Of a stretch of 64,000 nt of DNA, positions 1 through 7,485 are shown piece after piece. The DNA lies in contig NZ_JBNVZV010000009.1 of the NCBI RefSeq assembly GCF_050496545.1, positions 1 to 64,000 of the forward strand, read 5' to 3'. The notes below the pieces were generated by a model. It saw only the letters and a program-made list of their open reading frames with translations, was not told the origin of the DNA and ran no database searches. Origin of the DNA: Phycicoccus avicenniae_A. Lineage in GTDB: Bacteria > Actinomycetota > Actinomycetes > Actinomycetales > Dermatophilaceae. Each line of letters starts with the position of its first letter. The first letter of the stretch is position 1. Position numbers and translations under genes: made by a program.

Positions 1-319
1 CGGCGGCTCCCCCGCGGCGGCCCAGCGCACCGCAGCAGCGCTCGTCGGAGGCCACGGCTGGGGCTCCGGCCAGTACGGCTGCCTCGTCGACCTCTGGAAC
101 GGCGAGTCCGGCTGGAGCTGGAGCGCGACGAACCCCTCGTCCGGGGCCTACGGCATCCCCCAGGCCCTACCGAGCTGGAAGATGGCCAGCGCCGGGAGCG
201 ACTGGCTGACGGACCCGACGACCCAGATCCGGTGGGGGCTGGACTACATCGACCGCGCCTACGGGTCACCCTGTGCCGCGTGGTCGGCGTGGCAGGCGCG
301 CTCGCCGCACTGGTACTGA
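1..319 (+). CDS. Lytic-transglycosylase-like secreted protein, C-terminal part (cut by window start)
   Basis: An open frame enters from the left edge and stops at TGA 317-319, giving about 105 residues. It reads ...WNGESGWSW..., then SGAYGIPQALP, then WGLDYIDRAYGSPCAAW near the end. This is the pattern of the lysozyme-like transglycosylase fold seen at the C-terminus of actinobacterial resuscitation and aggregation-promoting-factor-like proteins, with the Glu of NGESGW as the expected catalytic acid. The likely role is cleavage of peptidoglycan outside the membrane. The start, signal peptide and any LysM or G5 repeats lie outside the window. Its last 54 bases overlap the end of the convergent NYN-GNAT gene. 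Confidence 0.7.
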   Translation, partial: GGSPAAAQRTAAALVGGHGWGSGQYGCLVDLWNGESGWSWSATNPSSGAYGIPQALPSWKMASAGSDWLTDPTTQIRWGLDYIDRAYGSPCAAWSAWQARSPHWY

Positions 320-1210
320 CGCGGCCTCGAGGACGTGGCGGAGGAGGACTGAACCGTCCGGCTCCTGGATGGCCCCGAGAGGCGTGAAGCCGGCGCGCCG
401 GGCCACGGCGGCGGACGCGGTGTTGTCGGGGTCGCAGCGGATGACGAAGCGGCGCACCGGTCCCCGCTCGACGGCGAGCTCCATCGCGGCACGGACGGCG
501 GCGAGCGCATACCCATGGCCACGCCGTCCCGCGTAGAGGGCGTAGGTGAGGTTGACGTCGCCGGGCTCGAGCTCGGGGCGTGCCCGCTGGATGCCGACGA
601 CGCCGACGTGCTCGCCGGTGAGCGCGTCCTCGACGGCGAGGTCGAGCAGATCGGCCCCCTCGGACCAGGCCCGCGCGTTGGCCCGCAGCCAGCGGAGGTG
701 GTCCTCGTCGGTGCTCTCCCGTCCCCCGCCGGACCAGCGGACGACGAGCGCGTCGCATCCGGCGGCGTGCACGGCGAGGTCGTCCTCGCGCAGCGGCCGG
801 AGCCGGACCGGCGGCAGCGGGGCCGGTGCGTCGAGGCGCTCGAGGAGGGTCCGCGGACCGAGGACGTCGGCGCCCAGGGCGGTCACGCGCCCGACGAGCT
901 CGCGGTCGGCCGTGACGACGGTGACCGCGCGCCCGGCTCGGGTCGCGGCCGCCACCTCCTCGACGATCCGGTCGTCACCGGAGCCGTCGGCGTGGACGAC
1001 CCGGATGCCGCCGGTCGCCCCCTCGTCCACCCCGCCCCGCGCCCGTCCCTCGAGGACGAGGACGACGTCCGGGAGCAGCGCTGCGACGAGGCCGGCGTGC
1101 AGCCTCGCGGCGGCCCCGGCGCGGTCCCGCCACCAGCCGTCCGGCCGGGAGCCGACGACGTTGGCGCCGTCGACGACGAGCGCGCGGACCGGGACGGAGG
1201 GGGGCGGCAC
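266..1210 (-). CDS. NYN (PIN-like) domain fused to GNAT acetyltransferase
   Basis: This 314-residue protein starts at GTG 1210. Residues ~8-125 look like an NYN/PIN-like nuclease domain: VDGANVVGSRPDGWWRDR at the front, GSGDDRIVEEV in the middle and VTADRELVGRV later, which places conserved acidic residues as in metal-dependent RNases of that fold. Residues ~135-300 look like a GNAT domain, with VRLRPLREDD, a GRRGHGYALAAVRAA acetyl-CoA loop and NTASAAVARRAGF. Each domain is normally a separate protein, so this is a fusion with no stop or frame break between halves. Substrates are unknown. The 3' end overlaps the convergent transglycosylase gene by 54 bases. Confidence 0.65.
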   Translation of the reverse strand: MPPPSVPVRALVVDGANVVGSRPDGWWRDRAGAAARLHAGLVAALLPDVVLVLEGRARGGVDEGATGGIRVVHADGSGDDRIVEEVAAATRAGRAVTVVTADRELVGRVTALGADVLGPRTLLERLDAPAPLPPVRLRPLREDDLAVHAAGCDALVVRWSGGGRESTDEDHLRWLRANARAWSEGADLLDLAVEDALTGEHVGVVGIQRARPELEPGDVNLTYALYAGRRGHGYALAAVRAAMELAVERGPVRRFVIRCDPDNTASAAVARRAGFTPLGAIQEPDGSVLLRHVLEAASVPVRRARLPRRPRGTG

Positions 1211-1253
1211 CCCACCAGCCCACCACGGACGCGTGGTCCGCGGGGGCGCGGGG

Positions 1254-1874
1254 TCAGGACTGCGTGCGGGCGGCGTCGCCGGTCAGGTCGGCGCACCAGG
1301 CGTCGAGGTCGGCGGAACCGGCCGAGACGACGAGGCTCCGGTACCCGGCCGAGCTGACGTCGAGCTCCCCTCGACTGAGGGCGCGGCAGTGGTCCACCGT
1401 CGAGAGGAGGCGCTCGTCGGCCGTCTCCGCGGCCGGGGCCGACGCTGCGGCGGACGGGGCGGACGGGGTCACGGAGGCGGGCGCCGGGTCGGTGGTCTCG
1501 GCGCTCCGGGCGGTGCCGGCACCCGGCGCGTCGGCGCCGACCAACCGCATCGCGGCGCTGCCCAGGTCTGCGGGGACGAGACCGGCCCACGTGGCCCCGC
1601 CGATACCGGCCAGGGCGAGGGTCGCCGCGGCGACGAGCGTGCCGGCCGTGCGGCGGCGCCGTCGGCCCCGCAGGGCGAGCTCGGAGGCCCGGCGGCCGCT
1701 GCGCGAGGCCTTGTCCTCGACGAGCAGCAGCTCGGTGCGCGAGGGCTCGGCCACGACGTTCGGCAGCGAGGTGCGCGAGCGTGACCGACGCCTGCGCCGC
1801 TCCGAGCGTCGCGCCTGCCGGCGCGACCCCTTCTCGTCCTGGCGTCGCCGTTCGGCACGCGTGGTCCCCTGCAT
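1254..1874 (-). CDS. Hypothetical single-pass membrane protein, Arg-rich N-terminus
   Basis: I do not recognise a family. About 206 residues from ATG 1874, chosen because GGGAGA lies 5 nt upstream; an in-frame ATG at 1889 lacks a ribosome site. The first ~75 residues are very rich in Arg, followed by one hydrophobic segment (TLVAAATLALAGIGGATW). Next comes an Ala/Pro/Ser/Thr-rich linker and a ~50-residue extracytoplasmic tail containing two Cys (DHCRALSRGEL and LDAWCADL). The layout suggests an inner-membrane protein with a cytoplasmic basic tail and a small outer domain of unknown function. Confidence 0.5.
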   Translation of the reverse strand: MQGTTRAERRRQDEKGSRRQARRSERRRRRSRSRTSLPNVVAEPSRTELLLVEDKASRSGRRASELALRGRRRRRTAGTLVAAATLALAGIGGATWAGLVPADLGSAAMRLVGADAPGAGTARSAETTDPAPASVTPSAPSAAASAPAAETADERLLSTVDHCRALSRGELDVSSAGYRSLVVSAGSADLDAWCADLTGDAARTQS

Positions 1875-2059
1875 CGAGTCTCCCTGCATGGACTGAATCG
1901 TCCGAGGCCGACGCCGATCCGGATGGCGGGACGGCTCGATCCGGACCGTTCGGTCGATGTCGCGGTCGGCCGGTCAGCGGGGCCGTGGGCGGTAACCCGG
2001 TTGTCCCCGGATGACGCCGGACGGTTGACTGACCGGGTGACCGAACGAGCAGCCGCCGG

Positions 2060-2866
2060 ATGACCCTCGCCTCCCTCCTGGCGCACGAACGTGGCGGCCC
2101 CGGCGACGCGCCGACCATCCTTCTGCTGCACGCGGGCGTCGCCGACTCGCGGATGTGGGACTCGTTGTGGGACAGCCTGACCCGTGACTTCGACGTCGTC
2201 CGCTGCGACCTGCGAGGCTTCGGGTCGTCGACGGAGCTGCCGGACGGAACGCTCTCCCACCGTCACGACGTGCTGGCCCTCCTCGACGGGCTGGGCGTCG
2301 GCCGCTGCCACCTCGTCGGCGCCTCGTTCGGGGCCGGGGTGGCCGCCGAGGTCGCCGTGGTCGCTCCCGACCGGGTGCTCTCGCTCACGCTCTCTCCCCC
2401 CGGTGGGAGCCTGCTGGCCGTCCGGACGCCGGACCTCGCCGCCTTCGCCGATGCCGAGCGGGCCGCCCTCGCGGCCGGGGACCTGGACGCGGCCGCCGAG
2501 GTCAACGTGGACACCTGGGTGGTGGGGCCGTCCCGCCGGGCCGAGGACGTCGATCCCGTTGTGCGGGAGGCGGTCCGGAGCATGCAGCGACACGCTTTCG
2601 AGGTGGGCGCCGCCTTCGACGACGTCGAGGAGGACGAGCTCGACCCGCCCGTGCTCGACCGGCTGACGGAGGTCATCGCCCCGACCCTCGTCCTCGTCGG
2701 CGGCCACGACCTCGAGACGACGCACGACGCGGCCGACCGGCTGGTGGCCGGCCTCCCGGACGTGCGTCGCGTCGACTGGCCGGACGCGGCGCACCTGCCG
2801 TCGATGGAGCATCCCGAGCGGTTCGTCGACCTGCTGCGCGACCACCTGGCCACGGCGGGCGACTGA
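2060..2866 (+). CDS. Alpha/beta hydrolase
   Basis: 268 residues, full length for the family. It shows LLLHAGVADSRMWD (oxyanion region), DLRGFGSS, the nucleophile elbow GASFGAG (Ser), a late Asp in LVGGHDLETTHDAAD and a His in DAAHLPSMEHPERF. This is the usual Ser-Asp-His triad of pimeloyl-ester or haloperoxidase-like hydrolases. There is no signal peptide, so it is cytoplasmic. It stands alone, convergent with the DUF4386 gene 14 nt away, and the context does not reveal the substrate. Confidence 0.8.
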   Translation: MTLASLLAHERGGPGDAPTILLLHAGVADSRMWDSLWDSLTRDFDVVRCDLRGFGSSTELPDGTLSHRHDVLALLDGLGVGRCHLVGASFGAGVAAEVAVVAPDRVLSLTLSPPGGSLLAVRTPDLAAFADAERAALAAGDLDAAAEVNVDTWVVGPSRRAEDVDPVVREAVRSMQRHAFEVGAAFDDVEEDELDPPVLDRLTEVIAPTLVLVGGHDLETTHDAADRLVAGLPDVRRVDWPDAAHLPSMEHPERFVDLLRDHLATAGD

Positions 2867-2879
2867 CGCCGGCAGGTCC

Positions 2880-3563
2880 TCAACCGGTGGGCGCGAGGGT
2901 CCGGGACCGGTCGCCGGTCCGGACCGGGGCGGTGGGCAGGCCGCGGGTGATGAGCACCACCGCGAGCGAGACCTCCCAGGCGAAGATCGGGAGCGCGGCC
3001 ACGGCCAGGGTCGAGGTGAGGCCGGCGAGCACCGCGAGGTTCACCAGGCCGATGAGCGGGCCTCCGACCAGGCCCAGCAGGGTCACCGGGCGCGGGACGA
3101 GGTGGTCGCGGTGCAGCAGCCACGCCAGCACCACCGTGTTCACGGGGCACACCAGCCCGGGCCCCACGAGGAAGGTCCACGCGTGGACGCCGACGAAGGC
3201 CCGGGCCACACCCGGGTCGAGGCCGGCGGTCGCGGCCGACCCGGGGTCGGCGACGACCGGCAGCAGCGCCACGACGCCCGTGAGGATGACCGCCGCCTCG
3301 AGCGTGCGGAGGGCGACGTAGGCCGTGGCCGACCCGTGGCCCCGCTCCCGCACGAGCGGGTACAGCGCCACCGCCGTCCCGACGACGGCCACCGCCAGCA
3401 CCACCTCGAGCAGTGCTCCCGCGAGCACGGGGCCGCGTCCGCCGAGGCGGCCGGCTGGGTCGGTCCCACCCGGCCCGTAGAGCAGGACGGCGCCGACGGA
3501 GGTGACGTGGGTGAGGAGGAACAGCCCGCCGGCGAGGCGGGCGGTGGTGCGTCGGTCGGTCAT
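2880..3563 (-). CDS. DUF4386 family membrane protein
   Basis: 227 residues, almost all hydrophobic, with about six membrane segments starting at LAGGLFLLTHVTSVGAVLL. Sequence and length fit the DUF4386 family, whose function is not known. It begins at ATG 3563 and is divergent from the TetR regulator, with two palindromes in the 92-base gap. It is therefore the probable target of that regulator, as is common for DUF4386 genes beside TetR genes. Confidence 0.75.
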   Translation of the reverse strand: MTDRRTTARLAGGLFLLTHVTSVGAVLLYGPGGTDPAGRLGGRGPVLAGALLEVVLAVAVVGTAVALYPLVRERGHGSATAYVALRTLEAAVILTGVVALLPVVADPGSAATAGLDPGVARAFVGVHAWTFLVGPGLVCPVNTVVLAWLLHRDHLVPRPVTLLGLVGGPLIGLVNLAVLAGLTSTLAVAALPIFAWEVSLAVVLITRGLPTAPVRTGDRSRTLAPTG

Positions 3564-3586
3564 CGTCGATCCCTCGGTGCTCGATG

Positions 3587-3634
3587 GTGTACGGCGTACA
3601 CCTCATGTTCGGAGGGTAGGTTTACGGCGTACAC
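3587..3634. promoter_or_regulatory. Paired palindromes, probable TetR operator
   Basis: GTGTACGGCGTACAC at 3587-3601 is a perfect 6-bp dyad. GTTTACGGCGTACAC at 3620-3634 has one change. The centres are 33 bp apart, about three helical turns. A TAGGTT hexamer at 3617-3622 may be the -10 of the TetR gene, so the second copy would cover its start region. Autoregulation plus control of the DUF4386 gene is inferred. Confidence 0.65.
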
Positions 3635-3655
3635 CTCGTCAACCCCGGAGGACCG

Positions 3656-4330
3656 ATGCCGCCCGCTCCCCGCACGCCGCTCAGCCGGGACCGCGTGCTG
3701 ACCGAGGCCGTGGCCCTCGCCGACGAACAGGGCGATGCCGCGGTCAGCATGCGGCGCCTCTCCGAGCGTCTCGGCGTCGTGCCGATGGCCCTGTACAAGC
3801 ACGTCGGGGGCAAGGAGGACCTGATCGACGGCATGGTCGACACCGTCCTCGGCGAGGTCGCCACGGCACGCCTCGAGGACGTCGACTGGCGGGCCGCGGT
3901 GCGCCGGACCGTCCTGTCCGCTCGCGCCGCGGTGCAGCGGCACCCGTGGGCGCGGCGGGCCATCGAGACGCGGACCGTGCGCACCCCGGCGGTCCTCGGG
4001 CACATGGAGGCGGTGACCGCGCTCCTCCTCGGCGGCGGCTTCACCCCCGACCTCGCGCACCACGGGATGCACGCGCTCGGCAACCGCATCTGGGGGTTCA
4101 GCCCCGAGCTGTTCGACGAGTCCGCGGGCGCATCGGCCACCCCCCGCACCTCTGCCGTCCCCGACCCCGCCGACTACCCCGCGATCCTCGCGGTCGCGGC
4201 CGAGGCCCGGACCCGCCGCCCGGGCGCCACCGGCTGCGACGAGAACTTCGAGTTCACCTTCGCCCTCGACCTGCTCCTCGACGCCCTCGACCGGCTCCGG
4301 GTCACCGGCTGGGAGTCACCGACCCGCTGA
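3656..4330 (+). CDS. TetR/AcrR family transcriptional regulator
   Basis: 224 residues from ATG 3656, with GGAGGA just upstream. The N-terminal helix-turn-helix is clear (RVLTEAVALADEQGDAAVSM, then RLGVVPMALYKHVGGKEDL). The C-terminal half resembles the TetR_C ligand-binding domain of the tetracycline-repressor-like group. It is divergent from the DUF4386 gene and probably binds the paired palindromes between them. The ligand is unknown. Confidence 0.85.
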   Translation: MPPAPRTPLSRDRVLTEAVALADEQGDAAVSMRRLSERLGVVPMALYKHVGGKEDLIDGMVDTVLGEVATARLEDVDWRAAVRRTVLSARAAVQRHPWARRAIETRTVRTPAVLGHMEAVTALLLGGGFTPDLAHHGMHALGNRIWGFSPELFDESAGASATPRTSAVPDPADYPAILAVAAEARTRRPGATGCDENFEFTFALDLLLDALDRLRVTGWESPTR

Positions 4331-4344
4331 GGGGCCCCAGCGCC

Positions 4345-6303
4345 TCAGCGGTGGTGGCCGGTGGAGCGGTACAGGCGGACGTCGGCGACGCTCCACCACG
4401 CGTCCGCGGCCTGCGTCGTCGAGACCCGCAACCAGCGGGAACGGTTGTGCGGCACGGCGATCTCGGTCAGCTGGGCCGTGCTGGTGCCCGAGGCGACGGT
4501 GCGCCACGTCCGCCCGTCGCGGCTCGTCGCGAGCGACCAACCGCGCGCCTGGTCGCCGAGGTTGCCGCCGCTGTCGAGCGCGACGCGGTCGAAGCGCGTC
4601 GCGCGTCCGAGGTCGACGTCGAGGTGCTGTCCGGGGACCTGCGCGGCTCCCGTGGTCCAGCGGGTCGAGGCGTCGCCGTCGACGGCCATCGCGGCGACGT
4701 CCGGCGCGTTCCCGGCGGGCACGGCCGCGGCCGTCGCGTCCGGGGTCGGCACCTGGGCCCAGCGGCTGCGCAGCACGTCCGGCCAGGTGAAGGTCGCGAG
4801 CGCCCCTCCGGGGAGGGTGTACTCGAAGGTCCGGTCGCCGTAGCGGACCGCGACCGTGCGGGGGTCGTCGTTCTCGTTGTGCGCGACCAGGGCGATGGTG
4901 CCGTCGGGGTTGCGGAAGGCGACGTCCATCACCTGGCCGTTCCAGCCGGTCGTGCCGAACGAGGTGCTGGCGATGCGCACGGCTCCGGGGCGGACGAACT
5001 TCGCGGCGTGCCCGATCGTGTAGTACTCGGCGTCCTTGCGCACGCTGCCGTCGTCCATCAGGGTCAGCAGCCCGGTGCAGGTGTCGCAGCCCCCGAGGTG
5101 CGGCCCACCGCGCTCGTCCAGCGCGATGTTCCAGTTCACCGCCGAGCGTGCCCAGTTCCGCGTCGTGCCGATGATGATGTTCCGCGCGTGCCAGGTGAGG
5201 GTGCCTCGGAAGATCTGCTCGTCGGTGTCGGTCGGGCCGTGGGAGCCGGAGCACTCGGTGAACCAGATCCCCTTGTGCGGGAACGCATCGTGCAGCGCCG
5301 ACTGCGCGCTCGGGTCTCCGGAGTAGCAGTGGTACGCGGTGCCGGCGACCCATCGGGCGGCCTTCGAGGACAGCACCTGGTACGGGTAGTCGGTCTCGGG
5401 GTCCTCGCCCGGCGGCGTGGTGGCGACGTCGTCCGGGTGCGTCGACCAGTTGTGGTCGTAGGCGAGGATCTTCGTGCGCGGGGAGGCCTTCCGGAGCATC
5501 GGGCCGAGGGCCTCGATGACCTTCTCCTCCTGGCGGACCGGGAGGTCGGTGCCGGGGTACTCCTTGGGCGCACGGTTCTGCGGCTCGTTCTGGACGGTGA
5601 GGTAGTCCACCGGCACGCCGGCCCGCGCGTAGGCCTGGACGAACCTCACGAGGTACCGCGCGTAGGCGTCGTAGACCTTCGGGTCGTCCTTCAGCCGGGC
5701 GCCGACGAGGGAGTCGCCGGTCTTCATCCACGCCGGCGGGCTCCACGGGGTGGCGAGGACGGTGAGCTGCGGGTTGAGCTGCTTGGCGCGGCGCAGGAGC
5801 GGCAGCACCTGGCGCTCGTCGCGGGCGATGCTGAAGTGCCGCAACGGGAAGTCGGTCTCGCCGGCCGGCACGTCGTCGAACGTCCAGTGCTCGTCGGCCG
5901 CCGTGAAGTCCGACGAGCCGATCGGCTGGCGCAGGAAGCTGACGCCGATGCCGGAGCGGGGGTCGAAGAGCGAGCGCATCGCCTGCTCGCGCTTCGCCGG
6001 CGAGAGGCGGTACAGGACGTCGGCCGAGGAGTCGGTGATCGAGGCGCCGAAGCCGTCCATCGGCTGGAACCGCTGCGTCGGGTCGACGACGACGGTCGGG
6101 GCGTCGCTGGCGGCCCGGCCGAAGGTGACCGGCGCGCGCTCGTGGAGCAGCTCGGCGCGGTCGGGGGTCGTGACCACGACCCGTGCCTGCAGTGGCCGGT
6201 CCGGCGGCCGCTGCCCCCGGGGTGCCGCGTCGGCGGCGACGGTGGAGGCGAGCAGCGTCACCGCGGCAGCGGCGGCGCCCACGACGGCGGTGGTGCGGCG
6301 CAT
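4345..6303 (-). CDS. Secreted glycoside hydrolase family 30 enzyme with discoidin domain
   Basis: 652 residues from ATG 6303 (a TTG at 6315 is the alternative). A signal peptide spans MRRTTAVVG to about ADAAPRG. The GH30 core covers roughly residues 40-520: MDGFGASITDSSA, then LTVQNEP with the likely acid/base Glu240, then GIWFTECSG with the likely nucleophile Glu350. The last ~130 residues form an F5/8 type C (discoidin) carbohydrate-binding domain. Likely substrates are beta-1,6-glucan or a related beta-glycoside, as in GH30 glucanases and glucosylceramidases; the sequence does not settle which. It lies 31 nt downstream of the RelA/SpoT-type gene on the same strand, but a functional link is not evident. 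Confidence 0.85.
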   Translation of the reverse strand: MRRTTAVVGAAAAAVTLLASTVAADAAPRGQRPPDRPLQARVVVTTPDRAELLHERAPVTFGRAASDAPTVVVDPTQRFQPMDGFGASITDSSADVLYRLSPAKREQAMRSLFDPRSGIGVSFLRQPIGSSDFTAADEHWTFDDVPAGETDFPLRHFSIARDERQVLPLLRRAKQLNPQLTVLATPWSPPAWMKTGDSLVGARLKDDPKVYDAYARYLVRFVQAYARAGVPVDYLTVQNEPQNRAPKEYPGTDLPVRQEEKVIEALGPMLRKASPRTKILAYDHNWSTHPDDVATTPPGEDPETDYPYQVLSSKAARWVAGTAYHCYSGDPSAQSALHDAFPHKGIWFTECSGSHGPTDTDEQIFRGTLTWHARNIIIGTTRNWARSAVNWNIALDERGGPHLGGCDTCTGLLTLMDDGSVRKDAEYYTIGHAAKFVRPGAVRIASTSFGTTGWNGQVMDVAFRNPDGTIALVAHNENDDPRTVAVRYGDRTFEYTLPGGALATFTWPDVLRSRWAQVPTPDATAAAVPAGNAPDVAAMAVDGDASTRWTTGAAQVPGQHLDVDLGRATRFDRVALDSGGNLGDQARGWSLATSRDGRTWRTVASGTSTAQLTEIAVPHNRSRWLRVSTTQAADAWWSVADVRLYRSTGHHR

Positions 6304-6334
6304 CCGTCGAGTCAACGACCACCCACCACGGCTG

Positions 6335-7315
6335 TCAACCGGAGAGGCGGGCCCGCCGGGCGTCGAGGGCCTCGCGGCGGTGGGCGTTGCCGTGCAGGGC
6401 GACGTAGGCCCCACCGAAGTGGGCGAGCAGGTCGTCGTCGAGCCGGCGCACCGCCCCCGGCGGGTACCGGTACCCCATCGCGTCGGTGACGGCGGCGCTG
6501 TCGACGTCGCGCAGCGCCGCGCTCAGCTCGTCGAGGGAGGCGATGCCGAGCTCGAGCAGCAGCCCGGAGATCCACTCGTAGTGCTCCGTGCGCGACCAGC
6601 CGGCGCTCGAGTACCGGCCCGCGAGGAAGGTCGCGAGCTCCGGGGCGCTGATGCGCGGGTCGAGGGCGTCGGCGGTGTCGACGTCGCTGGTCCCGAAGCC
6701 GGCCTGGAGCCGGTCGCGGATGGTCTGGAACTCGCGGTCGGCGAGCTCGAGCAGGCCGGCGGCGAGCGTGAACCGGCGGTCGAGGTCGGGGACCTGCTCG
6801 GGCGGGACCGTGCCCTTGTAGCGGATGTCGTGCTCGAACTCGGCCCACGCGTGCTGCAGCACCGTGCGCAGCTGCACCGACGCGCACTCGAGCGGCTCGT
6901 AGCCGACATCGGTTCCGGGGGAACGGGAGACGAGCAGGTGCCGGCTCGCGTAGCCGAAGCGGCCGGCGGCGGCGGTCTCGACGCCGAGGTCGCGGTCGTC
7001 GAGGACGGTGAACTGCTCGGCGAGCAGGTCGGCGACCGCGTCGATGTCGCGCTGGACGTAGGTGATGACGCGCACGCCCACCTGGTCGGTGACGGCCACG
7101 AGCGGGTCGTCACCGGGGCTCGTCGCGAGCACGCCGCGGGCCTTGCCGGCGAACGAGGCCACCGATTTGGTGCGGCCGGTGACGCTCAGGTAGTTGATGC
7201 CCGCCTCGTCGATGGTCGCCGTGACGTCCGCGACGAACTGTTCGGTCGCCGGGACCAGCCGGGGGCGCAGGGCCGAGTACCCGGCCACGGCGCGGTCGAT
7301 GCGGCGCAGGGACAT
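6335..7315 (-). CDS. RelA/SpoT-domain protein, probable small alarmone (p)ppGpp synthetase
   Basis: 326 residues from ATG 7315 (M of MSLRRIDRAV). The RelA/SpoT nucleotidyltransferase domain fills the first ~190 residues: SVTGRTKSVASFAGKA, DQVGVRVITYVQRD, FGYASRHLLV and VQLRTVLQHAWAEFEHD. There is no HD hydrolase, TGS or ACT domain, so it belongs with stand-alone synthetases that transfer pyrophosphate from ATP to GDP or GTP. The C-terminal ~130 residues are helical and of unclear role. It sits between dnaB and the GH30 gene on the same strand. Confidence 0.75.
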   Translation of the reverse strand: MSLRRIDRAVAGYSALRPRLVPATEQFVADVTATIDEAGINYLSVTGRTKSVASFAGKARGVLATSPGDDPLVAVTDQVGVRVITYVQRDIDAVADLLAEQFTVLDDRDLGVETAAAGRFGYASRHLLVSRSPGTDVGYEPLECASVQLRTVLQHAWAEFEHDIRYKGTVPPEQVPDLDRRFTLAAGLLELADREFQTIRDRLQAGFGTSDVDTADALDPRISAPELATFLAGRYSSAGWSRTEHYEWISGLLLELGIASLDELSAALRDVDSAAVTDAMGYRYPPGAVRRLDDDLLAHFGGAYVALHGNAHRREALDARRARLSG

Positions 7316-7394
7316 GGCCTCACCCTCCCACGGCCGGTGCCTCGGAGCGCCCACCGCGCCGGGGCCACCCCGCGTCGCCGGGGCGGCCTTGTCT

Positions 7395-7420
7395 CGCCGG
7401 GGTGCCGTGGTGCCCCGGCG
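7395..7420 (-). terminator. GC-rich hairpin after dnaB
   Basis: CGCCGGGG and CCCCGGCG form an 8-bp stem around a 10-nt loop, in the 170-base gap downstream of dnaB. No U-run follows. Confidence 0.45.
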
Positions 7421-7485
7421 GGGCAGCGGGACACCGGCACGACAGGCGGACCCCGGCGGCGCAGTACGGCGACCGGGTCAGGAGG

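Noticed and set aside
3502..6489. A 995-residue open frame on the plus strand
   Set aside because: It is antisense to the GH30 gene and overlaps the TetR gene; composition is Arg/Pro/Gly-rich low complexity typical of shadow frames in high-GC DNA.
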